From: Nitrospinota bacterium
GTDB taxonomy: Bacteria; Nitrospinota; Nitrospinia; Nitrospinales; VA-1
Direction: 5' to 3'
DNA: 16,759 nucleotides
Assembly: GCA_022567815.1 (NCBI GenBank)
Contig: JADFGI010000017.1
Location: forward strand, 1 to 16,759
The position numbers and the translations under genes are program-made. Within the stretch, counting starts at the first letter, position 1, and the number at the start of each line of letters is the position of its first letter. The notes under the pieces were generated by a model. That model worked only from the letters and a program-made list of their open reading frames with translations, was not told where the DNA came from and did no database searches. Shown here one piece after another: positions 1 to 6,349 of the stretch.

Positions 1-380
1 AGCGGGGCAAATATTCATCAGCTCAGGGTGCAAATCCTTGCCTATCATTTAAGTTAATAGCCAGAGCGATACTTATATTACGAACCGCGAATGAGTCGTT
101 GTGATATAGGAATAATATTGGCTGGTAGGTTAGGGAAGATTGAGTGTCTCCTAACTAAAGAAGTTATTGCCTTAAACGTGCTAGTAATAGCCAACAAGAT
201 AGAGATATAAATTTATCTGGGCTTTAGTACGGAGGGCTTTCTCGCTCTAAAGACTCCTTAACTGCACCTTGCCTATTGTGTTTCTGCTTGTAATAATGTA
301 TATTACAATTAACGTCTTTTTTATAAGGAATGCGTTAAGCCCTATTTTTATTTCTGGCAATAGTTTCAAGTTTCATTCTA
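1..380. other. AT-rich intergenic stretch upstream of tpx
   Basis: No convincing reading frame, tRNA or rRNA is seen here. It is clearly AT-rich and has several short inverted repeats: CTTTAG (222-227) with CTAAAG (247-252), AGATA (203-207) with TATCT (214-218), and the strong palindrome at 288-308, listed separately. A TATAAG hexamer at 322-327 could be a -10 box for tpx but has no good -35 at the right distance. A structured non-coding RNA cannot be excluded, but I do not recognise one. Confidence 0.5.
288..308. promoter_or_regulatory. Perfect 8-5-8 palindrome, candidate operator for tpx
   Basis: TTGTAATA (288-295) and TATTACAA (301-308) are exact reverse complements separated by ATGTA. 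The site lies about 105 bp before the preferred tpx start and just before a TATAAG hexamer at 322-327. Size and AT-rich arms resemble Fur/PerR-family operators, which would suit a peroxide-defence gene. The regulator assignment is inference, and the site could also be a short hairpin. Confidence 0.4.
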
Positions 381-403
381 ATGATTCCAATTAATGCAAT
401 TTC

Positions 404-407
404 AGGA
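404..407 (+). promoter_or_regulatory. Shine-Dalgarno AGGA that decides the tpx start
   Basis: AGGA lies 6 nt before the in-frame GTG at 414. The earlier ATG at 381 has no purine-rich site in front of it. Starting at 414 gives a 168-residue protein with the normal Tpx beginning (MKITLSGNPLTL), so 414 is preferred. Confidence 0.6.
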
Positions 408-413
408 AATTCG

Positions 414-920
414 GTGAAAATCACCTTAAGTGGAAACCCGCTCACTTTAACGGGTGAACCTTTGCAGGTGGGACAAACACTCCCTGAGATCAGCCTTCCT
501 GACAGGTCTTTGAAAATGGTCGACCTTAAATCCCTGAAAGGAAAAATTACCATCCTGAGCGTTGTTCCGTCCCTGGACACTCCCACCTGCGAGGAACAAA
601 CCCACATATTGAGCGAAAAGAACGGTGGGCTGGATAAAACCGTCCGGCTTGTAACTCTCAGCCGGGACCTTCCTTTTGCGCAAAAGCGATTTGCCAAGGA
701 AGCGAAAATAAACAATATCCTGTTTCTATCGGACTACCGTGACGCGGGTTTTGGCAATGCATCGGGTCTGCTCATTGAGGAAAACCGCCTGCTCGCCCGC
801 GCTGTCATGGTTCTGGACCGGGAGGGGATCATCCGTTATCTGGAAATCGTTCCGGAACTGTCAAAGCTTCCTGATATGCGCAAGGTGTTCGATTTTGCCA
901 AATCCCTGGAGACCAAGTGA
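414..920 (+). CDS. tpx: Thiol peroxidase (Tpx, peroxiredoxin family), single-cysteine form
   Basis: Tpx enzymes reduce hydrogen peroxide and alkyl hydroperoxides in the cytosol or periplasm, normally using thioredoxin. No signal peptide is visible, so cytosolic action is expected. Numbered from GTG 414 (168 residues, the usual family length), the peroxidatic motif PSLDTPTC puts the active cysteine at C59. SRDLPFAQKRF is the conserved Tpx helix, and R129 in LLARAV matches the active-site Arg. In typical Tpx (E. coli C95) the resolving cysteine follows this helix in RFC. Here the triplet is RFA (A94), and C59 is the only cysteine in the protein. The gene therefore probably encodes a 1-Cys-type peroxidase that needs an external thiol. 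The alternative ATG at 381 would add 11 residues. It is convergent with the M16 peptidase gene, and an inverted repeat operator candidate lies upstream. Family call is firm; the 1-Cys mechanism is inference. Confidence 0.9.
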   Translation: MKITLSGNPLTLTGEPLQVGQTLPEISLPDRSLKMVDLKSLKGKITILSVVPSLDTPTCEEQTHILSEKNGGLDKTVRLVTLSRDLPFAQKRFAKEAKINNILFLSDYRDAGFGNASGLLIEENRLLARAVMVLDREGIIRYLEIVPELSKLPDMRKVFDFAKSLETK

Positions 921-938
921 TTTTTTCAAAAATCTTTT
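919..938 (+). terminator. Weak AT-rich hairpin after tpx
   Basis: GATTTT and AAAATC (919-934, overlapping the stop codon) can pair around TTCA and are followed by TTTT. The stem is almost all A-T, so this is only a weak rho-independent terminator candidate. Confidence 0.25.
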
Positions 939-960
939 AGCACCTGTCGTCAAAGCGTCA

Positions 961-993
961 CTCTCGTCGTCGCAAGCCCGCTACGCGAGAGGA
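961..993. repeat. GC-rich hairpin, degenerate copy of a REP-like element
   Basis: CTCTCG (961-966) pairs with CGAGAG (986-991). The segment 974-993 matches 4054-4073 at 16 of 20 positions (shared core GCTACGC). It sits between the convergent ends of tpx and the M16 gene, where a second GC palindrome CTGGGCCCAG (1047-1056) also lies. Membership in one family with the other two elements is inference. Confidence 0.4.
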
Positions 994-1069
994 AAGTTTT
1001 AGAAATAGAAAAGATGCGGTCAGCCATAAACCCATAGCACGTTATACTGGGCCCAGCAGTACGCTGGCT

Positions 1070-4000
1070 CTAATTGAAAATATTCACCAGTTCATTGAAG
1101 AGGGGTTTCGACTTCTTTATTTTCTCCTCATTGCCCAAAACACACACGTTTCCAGATTCCTTGATTTTCAGGAACAACCCGGCGTAGGCTTTCAAATCCT
1201 CTAGTTTTGTGGATAATAATTCCTCGCGGATTTTTTGTTTCATGGCATGAGTCCGCCCTGTCAAATGATCGATCATGGAAATTGATCCCCTTCTATCTGG
1301 CGTGAGCGGCGGGTCCAATTTCCCAATGCACCCTATGATGATCTTTAGCAGTTCCTCATCCGGTAAATCCAGATTGGAAACATAGTCTGCAATTTGATCG
1401 TATATCTCCAGGGTTTCCTTCAGATTGGGATCACGGTAGGAAACCAGGCCGTAATCTCCGGTAAAAAAGTCAAACGAGTTGGAACTTCCATAAGCGCCTC
1501 CCTGCATGCGTACTTTTTCCCACAAGAAACTGGTGCTTAAAAGCGATCTCAAGGCCCCAAACTTGCCGCTGTATTCGAATCCAAGATCATACAAATTCGC
1601 ACCCTTGCCAACGTACTGAACCGTACTGGCCGTGAGAAACGCCTCGTTATTGGGAACAGGGTCTAGATTCCATTCCACTGGGTTCCCGGAACTTATATTT
1701 GGAATCACTTCCATCAGTCGGTTGATCTTCTTTTTGATTTTTGGATAATCCTTGCCTTCCAGGGTAATATTGAACAAAGTATTTTCTTGTGTAAACAAAA
1801 TACCCGCCAACTGCCGGTATTTATTCGCAACCTCGGAAGGATCTTTCTCCACCCGCTTCAGCAACTGTTCAAGAAATTTAAAATAGGCGATCCCATCGGT
1901 GAGTTCGTCGAACTGCCCCAGCCGGGATTGATACGATTGCAAACGCGACAACACATACTGGTTTCCGTGAGGGACAATAGAATCTTCCATGTCCGCTTTA
2001 GCGCTACGGATAATCTCCACCAGCCTCTTGTGATTGTCGAAACTAACCTCTCCAAAAAGTTCGCCCAATATGTCGAAAAGCGTGTCAAGTTTTTCCATCA
2101 CCGCTTTGCCGCTGAAAAACTGGTAAGAGATAACCTGATGCCTGTCCTTAACCGGCGCGGAAGAAAAATGCCACGAGTGAACGCCACCGGTATGGATGCC
2201 CAATTGTTTGGAAATTTCCATGTAATCGTGCTTTTTAGTCCCCATCCCCAGAATCATCCGGCCAAATAAAGGAAGATACTGAATCAAATCCATAGGCACG
2301 GTATGGGCATTGAACCCAATCTGGATATAGGCGATTTTATTGGTGAACAAATCGTGAAAAAGAATTTTTGGAGCAAATTCATTCTTTATTTCGATAGGAT
2401 GCTCCTCTCCCTCTTTTGGGACGTCCTCCAATCCCAGCCGGGGCAAGGTGGCAAGGGCTTCGGGGCTGTCCGGGGTCATTTGCAATTCCTGCAGGGTCCG
2501 CGTTCGGTCCACGATTTGTTTTATTTCGCCTGCCTGTAAATTGGATTTAATTTCTTTAAGTTTCTTGCGAATTTTAGCATCCTGTTTTTTAGCCAGACCG
2601 GGCTTTGGAATCGCTACCAAAGTGCTTTGGTGGTTGTTATTCAACAAATAACGTTCGATCAATTTTTCAAAATAACCGTTTTTGGATTTTCGCTTGATCT
2701 TTTTCATCAAGGCATCGTATTTCAAATGCATGGTTGGGTCGGCGTCATAAAGCCAGGAACCCAGTGCTTGAATGCTATAGACGATGCCCTTGGCAAACCC
2801 GCCAAAATTGGCTTCCCGCAGGCGAAAATCCATAGTGTTCACAGCGGATTCTATCATGTCTTCCTCGATTCCATTTTTCACCAGTCCGCGAAGGGTGGAA
2901 AAAATCAGATCCATTATCTTTTCTTCATGTTCCGCTTCCGTGCCTTTCAGCCCCACGGCAAATACAGTTTCAAGCCGGTAATCATCAAAACCCCCGCCTA
3001 TGACCTCACTGCCAAGTTCCGAATCGATCAAAGCCTTGCGTAAAGGGGAAGCGGAGGTGCCCAGTAATAGATAACTCAATATATTGAACCCGAGGCAATG
3101 TTCGTAATTCGTGGATTTGCCCAGCTTGAGGGCGGTAATCACAAAGGTTTTTTTGTCCAGGGATTCCTCCTTTGCCACAGGATATTGAATGACTTTGCGT
3201 TTCGGTTTGCTGAATTTTCTCTGAATTTTTATAGACGAATTCACTTCCATGCGATCAAATTTTTTCAGATACTCTGCCTGTAAAAACTCAAGGTATTCCA
3301 AAGTGTCGCCATCGCCATAAAAGAAAATCCGGCTGTTGGAAGGATGATAATGCTTCCGGTGAAATTCCTTGAACTCGTCATAGGTCAAATCCGGAATGGA
3401 AACCGGGTCGCCTCCGGATTCAAAACCATAGGTCGTTTTGGGAAAAAGGGAATGCGAGAGTTGGCGGTCGATGATGCTTTCGGGACTGGAAAAGACTCCC
3501 TTCATCTCATTGAGCACCACGCCTTTATGAATCATCTCCTTGTCCGGCGATTCCAATTCGAAATGCCACCCTTCCTGCATGAACGTTTCTTCCGTAATAT
3601 TCGGATAAAACACGGCATCCAGATAAACGCTCATCAGGTTCTTAAAATCCTTATGGTTGCGGCTGGCCAAGGGGTACATGGTTTTATCCGCAAAGGTCAT
3701 TGCATTCAAAAAAGTTTGCAGGCTTCCTTTGATGAGTTCGATGAACGGCTCCTTAAGCGGATATTTTTTGGAACCGCATAGAACGCTGTGTTCCAGGATA
3801 TGCGCAACCCCCCGGTCGTTTTCTGGCGGTGTGCGAAAGGCAACGCTGAAAACTTTATTGTCATCGTCGTTTTCCAAAACCAACACTTCAGCTCCGTTGC
3901 CTTCGTGCTTGAAGAATAGCGACTGGGATTTCAATTCGCGAATGAATTCCTTTTTGATCAGTTTAAAGCCGGAATAGATTTGATCGGTTTCAAAACTCAT
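1070..4000 (-). CDS. M16C-family zinc metallopeptidase (PreP/presequence-protease-like)
   Basis: This is a 976-residue protein of the pitrilysin/insulinase superfamily, the size of presequence proteases, which degrade unstructured peptides in a closed two-half chamber. The inverted zinc motif HILEH is at residues 67-71 (ligands H67, H71, catalytic E70). The third ligand is E165 in VVLNEMKG, 98 residues further, as in PreP. The C-terminal half keeps the substrate-binding Arg/Tyr pair (R831 and Y837 in VRMQGGAYG). There is no signal peptide, so it should be cytosolic. The reading frame is open to 4042, but ATG 4000 is preferred: AAGGA lies 5 nt before it, and the extra 14 codons run into a repeat element. 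It is monocistronic by appearance, convergent with tpx, and has an intergenic gap of 265 bp to xth upstream. Function as an oligopeptidase is from the family; the natural substrate is unknown. Confidence 0.93.
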   Translation of the reverse strand: MSFETDQIYSGFKLIKKEFIRELKSQSLFFKHEGNGAEVLVLENDDDNKVFSVAFRTPPENDRGVAHILEHSVLCGSKKYPLKEPFIELIKGSLQTFLNAMTFADKTMYPLASRNHKDFKNLMSVYLDAVFYPNITEETFMQEGWHFELESPDKEMIHKGVVLNEMKGVFSSPESIIDRQLSHSLFPKTTYGFESGGDPVSIPDLTYDEFKEFHRKHYHPSNSRIFFYGDGDTLEYLEFLQAEYLKKFDRMEVNSSIKIQRKFSKPKRKVIQYPVAKEESLDKKTFVITALKLGKSTNYEHCLGFNILSYLLLGTSASPLRKALIDSELGSEVIGGGFDDYRLETVFAVGLKGTEAEHEEKIMDLIFSTLRGLVKNGIEEDMIESAVNTMDFRLREANFGGFAKGIVYSIQALGSWLYDADPTMHLKYDALMKKIKRKSKNGYFEKLIERYLLNNNHQSTLVAIPKPGLAKKQDAKIRKKLKEIKSNLQAGEIKQIVDRTRTLQELQMTPDSPEALATLPRLGLEDVPKEGEEHPIEIKNEFAPKILFHDLFTNKIAYIQIGFNAHTVPMDLIQYLPLFGRMILGMGTKKHDYMEISKQLGIHTGGVHSWHFSSAPVKDRHQVISYQFFSGKAVMEKLDTLFDILGELFGEVSFDNHKRLVEIIRSAKADMEDSIVPHGNQYVLSRLQSYQSRLGQFDELTDGIAYFKFLEQLLKRVEKDPSEVANKYRQLAGILFTQENTLFNITLEGKDYPKIKKKINRLMEVIPNISSGNPVEWNLDPVPNNEAFLTASTVQYVGKGANLYDLGFEYSGKFGALRSLLSTSFLWEKVRMQGGAYGSSNSFDFFTGDYGLVSYRDPNLKETLEIYDQIADYVSNLDLPDEELLKIIIGCIGKLDPPLTPDRRGSISMIDHLTGRTHAMKQKIREELLSTKLEDLKAYAGLFLKIKESGNVCVLGNEEKIKKSKPLFNELVNIFN

Positions 4001-4033
4001 GGGTTTCCTTTTTATAAAATACTGAATGATTCC

Positions 4034-4107
4034 CCCCGCCACGCGGGGAAGAAAAGCCTGCTACGCAGGAGGGCTGACTCCTCCGCGGAGGGCGAACTTG
4101 CTCACGA
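4034..4107. repeat. REP-like element with three tandem GC hairpins
   Basis: Three consecutive inverted repeats are seen: CCCCGC/GCGGGG (4034-4048, loop CAC), CCTGC/GCAGG (4057-4069, loop TAC) and the perfect 12-bp palindrome CCTCCGCGGAGG (4080-4091). The outer two modules and the tail that follows recur in opposite orientation at 6297-6340: 13 of 14 positions match in the first module, and 26 of 30 from CTCCT to the end. It lies in the 5' leader region of the M16 gene and could affect its transcript. Confidence 0.6.
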
Positions 4108-4265
4108 ACCCGGAGGAGTAATAGATTAATTGGAAACAGTTAATTCCTCAATTTTGGTCCAGCGTCACACTGACCACTTGCGACGGGGTCGTTGATTAAA
4201 TTAGATGCGTTCGATCCGAATCCGGTCCGGGAATATGACACTTTGATCGGGAGAAACCGGGCTTT

Positions 4266-5033
4266 TCATGCTGAGAGAATGTCCAATCCTATGGGGCAGT
4301 GGTCCGAACCCATGACTTCCGGTTTAATGAACGCATCCTTCACCTGTTTCACCAGATCCTCGGTAACGATAAAATAATCGATCCGCCATCCGATGTTCCT
4401 TGACCGGGCGTTGGCGCGATAGGTCCACCAGGTATATTGATCGGGTTGTGGGCAAAACAGGCGCAAGGTATCCACATAGCCATGAGCCAGAAGCTTATCG
4501 ACCCAGGCCCTTTCCTGCGGAAGAAACCCGGAGTTTTTTTCATTTGCTTTCGGATTTTTCAGGTCTATCGCTTTATGAGCCGTATTCACGTCCCCGGTGA
4601 TGACCAGCTTTTTCCCCTGCTTGCGCAATGATTCGCAATAGCCCAAAAAGGCGTCATAAAAATCCATTTTATATTGCAAACGCTCGGAACCGCTGGTGCC
4701 ATTTGGGAAATAGACGTTTAAAAGATCAAACCCCTGGTGTTCAGTGCGGATGACTCTTCCTTCCATGTCGAATTTTTCTATCCCCATTCCCAGCGCAACC
4801 GACTTCGGTTTCTTTTTGCTGAAAGTCACGACACCGCTGTATCCCTTGCGCTCCGCCGAGTTCCAAACGGCATGATAACCCTTCGGCTGAAGAATATCAT
4901 CATTCAGGTTTTCCGGTTGTGCCTTGGTTTCCTGAAGGCACAAAACGTCGGGAGAAACTTCCTCAAACCAATCCCAAAACCCTTTCTTCAAAACCGCGCG
5001 GATTCCGTTTACATTCCAACTATAAATTTTTAT
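4266..5033 (-). CDS. xth: Exodeoxyribonuclease III (Xth/AP endonuclease family), apparent AUA start
   Basis: This enzyme cleaves abasic sites and removes 3'-blocking groups and nucleotides from duplex DNA in base-excision repair. With the start at 5033 the protein has 255 residues (E. coli 268). It shows MKIYSWNVNGIRA with N7, LQETK with metal ligand E35, VYFPNG with Y107, TGDVN with D148 and N150, GWRIDYF with D219, and SDHCP with D244/H245, so the full catalytic set is present. The start is odd. An in-frame TAG lies at 5046-5048, and no ATG, GTG or TTG occurs before the conserved NVNGIRA. The codon where the family has Met is ATA (5031-5033), with AGAAGGA 7 nt in front. The next possible start, TTG 4991, would remove N7 and the first strand. 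Function is certain by family; AUA initiation is inferred. It is divergent from the GH18 gene. Confidence 0.92.
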   Translation of the reverse strand: MKIYSWNVNGIRAVLKKGFWDWFEEVSPDVLCLQETKAQPENLNDDILQPKGYHAVWNSAERKGYSGVVTFSKKKPKSVALGMGIEKFDMEGRVIRTEHQGFDLLNVYFPNGTSGSERLQYKMDFYDAFLGYCESLRKQGKKLVITGDVNTAHKAIDLKNPKANEKNSGFLPQERAWVDKLLAHGYVDTLRLFCPQPDQYTWWTYRANARSRNIGWRIDYFIVTEDLVKQVKDAFIKPEVMGSDHCPIGLDILSA

Positions 5034-5040
5034 ACTTTGT

Positions 5041-5047
5041 TCCTTCT
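5041..5047 (-). promoter_or_regulatory. Strong Shine-Dalgarno before the ATA codon of xth
   Basis: On the minus strand AGAAGGA ends 7 nt before the ATA codon at 5033-5031, an ideal distance. It supports initiation at ATA over TTG 4991, which has no good ribosome binding site in the right place. Confidence 0.65.
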
Positions 5048-5140
5048 AGTAATTATTTTTCAGATTGCGAACCCAGCTCAATCCGAAAGATGTCGTTTGC
5101 TATTTATTTTTCCTGAGACAAATTTTATGAATGGATTATT

Positions 5141-6235
5141 ATGGCATATAAATATTTTTTAATGATAGAAATGCGCCAACAATCTTACAGGTGGTGGCCA
5201 ACTGTTTTGGTTCTCAGCATTTTCCTCATCGCTTGTTCTATGAGAGTAATGAATGCAGTACCACCCATTAAATTTGGTGGATGGGTGACTTACTGGGATT
5301 TTAAACGGGGAATGGAAACCGCCCTAAAAGGAAATGGAATTTATCGGGATATTTTTCTGTTTTCCGCTCAACTGGATGTTGATGGAACTCCCATTATGGT
5401 TAACTCAAAGGGCATTGATTATCGTTCTGCGATCGGTCAGTTAAAAAATTCAGGGATCCGAACGTGGATGACTATTGTAAATGATGTCAAAAGCATTGAT
5501 GGTAATAAACCGATTCTTAAGGACCCGCAAATCGTTCACAATATTTTAAAGAATAATACCTTGCGCCTCAAGCATCGCCGGGAGATTATCGATTTAGCCC
5601 TTAAATACGGAGTCTCCGGCATCGATATCGACTATGAAAATCTTCTACCGGAAGACCGGGTTCATTTTTCTCGCTTCATTTCAGAGTTATCCAGCGAATT
5701 AAAAAAGCGCAATCTAACTTTATCCGTAACCGTCCAACCCAAAACGCGGAATCGGGACATTTTGGGCAATGCCGCAATGGATTGGTCCGAGATCTGCCGA
5801 CATGCTGACCGATTGCAGATCATGCTCTACAATCTGCATGGCAAAAAAACAAAGCCGGGTCCTCTGGCGACGGTGGATTGGATATCCGACGTCCTGCGAT
5901 ATGCCAAAAGCCAATGCAAGTTAGAAACCATTGTGCCGATCCTGAAAGTAAGCGGCATGCATTGGAGCCCAAATAAGGTGACAACGGTTCATTACGACCA
6001 GATCGTTGCGCTGAAAAATACGCATCAGGCTCTATTGCAACGCGAGACAACCAGCCAGGTTCCTTTCTTCTCATATAAATTAAACACGGGCACGGGAGTC
6101 GTCTATTTTGAAGACGCTCTCAGTTTGAAAATAAAGATCAATCATATTTTTTCCATGGGATTCGACAAGGTGGTTTTTTGGAGTCTCGGCAGGCAGGACC
6201 CTCTGCTGGCATCGGAGTTGCGAGATTTTTTATGA
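5141..6235 (+). CDS. GH18-like glycoside hydrolase, predicted lipoprotein
   Basis: The 364-residue protein begins with a short basic stretch and a hydrophobic segment ending in lipobox LIAC (lipidated C32), so it is probably an exported lipoprotein. The rest looks like a single TIM barrel of glycoside hydrolase family 18. Strand 4 carries VSGIDIDYE (residues 158-166), with D162, D164 and catalytic acid E166. QIMLYN (226-231) matches the family's strand-6 M-x-Y motif, and VFWSLG (345-350) supplies the strand-8 Trp. The first Asp of the usual DGxDxDxE is Ser here (S159). Such enzymes cleave beta-1,4-linked GlcNAc polymers, or peptidoglycan in YaaH-type members. It converges on the exopolysaccharide operon and could trim that polymer, which is inference. 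ATG 5141 is used; ATG 5171 (MRQQSYRWW) gives a more typical signal peptide and is equally possible. Neither has a clear ribosome binding site. Confidence 0.8.
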   Translation: MAYKYFLMIEMRQQSYRWWPTVLVLSIFLIACSMRVMNAVPPIKFGGWVTYWDFKRGMETALKGNGIYRDIFLFSAQLDVDGTPIMVNSKGIDYRSAIGQLKNSGIRTWMTIVNDVKSIDGNKPILKDPQIVHNILKNNTLRLKHRREIIDLALKYGVSGIDIDYENLLPEDRVHFSRFISELSSELKKRNLTLSVTVQPKTRNRDILGNAAMDWSEICRHADRLQIMLYNLHGKKTKPGPLATVDWISDVLRYAKSQCKLETIVPILKVSGMHWSPNKVTTVHYDQIVALKNTHQALLQRETTSQVPFFSYKLNTGTGVVYFEDALSLKIKINHIFSMGFDKVVFWSLGRQDPLLASELRDFL

Positions 6236-6239
6236 ACCG

Positions 6240-6255
6240 CCAGCCTGTGGGCTGG
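6240..6255. terminator. Hairpin between convergent genes
   Basis: CCAGCC (6240-6245) and GGCTGG (6250-6255) form a 6-bp stem with loop TGTG just after the GH18 stop codon. There is no T-tract on either side, so its role as a terminator is uncertain. Confidence 0.3.
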
Positions 6256-6296
6256 ATCAAATATTAACGCGCAATTGATTTATGGTTTTTCGGAGA

Positions 6297-6340
6297 TCAT
6301 GAGCAATCTCGCCCTCCGCGAAGGAGCCCGCGTTGCGGGG
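6297..6340. repeat. REP-like element, second copy (inverted)
   Basis: CCCGC/GCGGG (6327-6339, loop GTT) and CTCC/GGAG (6314-6326) form two hairpins. Read on the minus strand, the segment matches the first and third modules plus the tail of the element at 4034-4107, without its middle module. It lies just 3' of the large TPR/barrel gene and may protect or end that transcript. Confidence 0.55.
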
Positions 6341-6349
6341 CTGGTGGGT

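Noticed and set aside
330..338. Two-codon frame ATG CGT TAA before tpx with AAGGA in front, as a leader peptide
   Set aside because: The AAGGA touches the ATG with no spacing, and such short frames are expected by chance.
1787..3977. Several open frames on the plus strand inside the M16 gene (such as 1787-2269, 2627-3043, 3344-3781)
   Set aside because: They are the reverse of a long conserved metallopeptidase with intact motifs and show no family features or ribosome binding sites.
4001..4042. Upstream extension of the M16 protein by 14 residues to 4042
   Set aside because: It enters the hairpin repeat element and lacks a ribosome binding site, while ATG 4000 has AAGGA at 5 nt.
4155..4200. 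Imperfect palindrome TGGTCCAG..CTGACCA with a GC-richer tail, possibly an insertion-sequence end
   Set aside because: No transposase, no matching second end and no target duplication are visible, so an insertion-sequence remnant cannot be supported.
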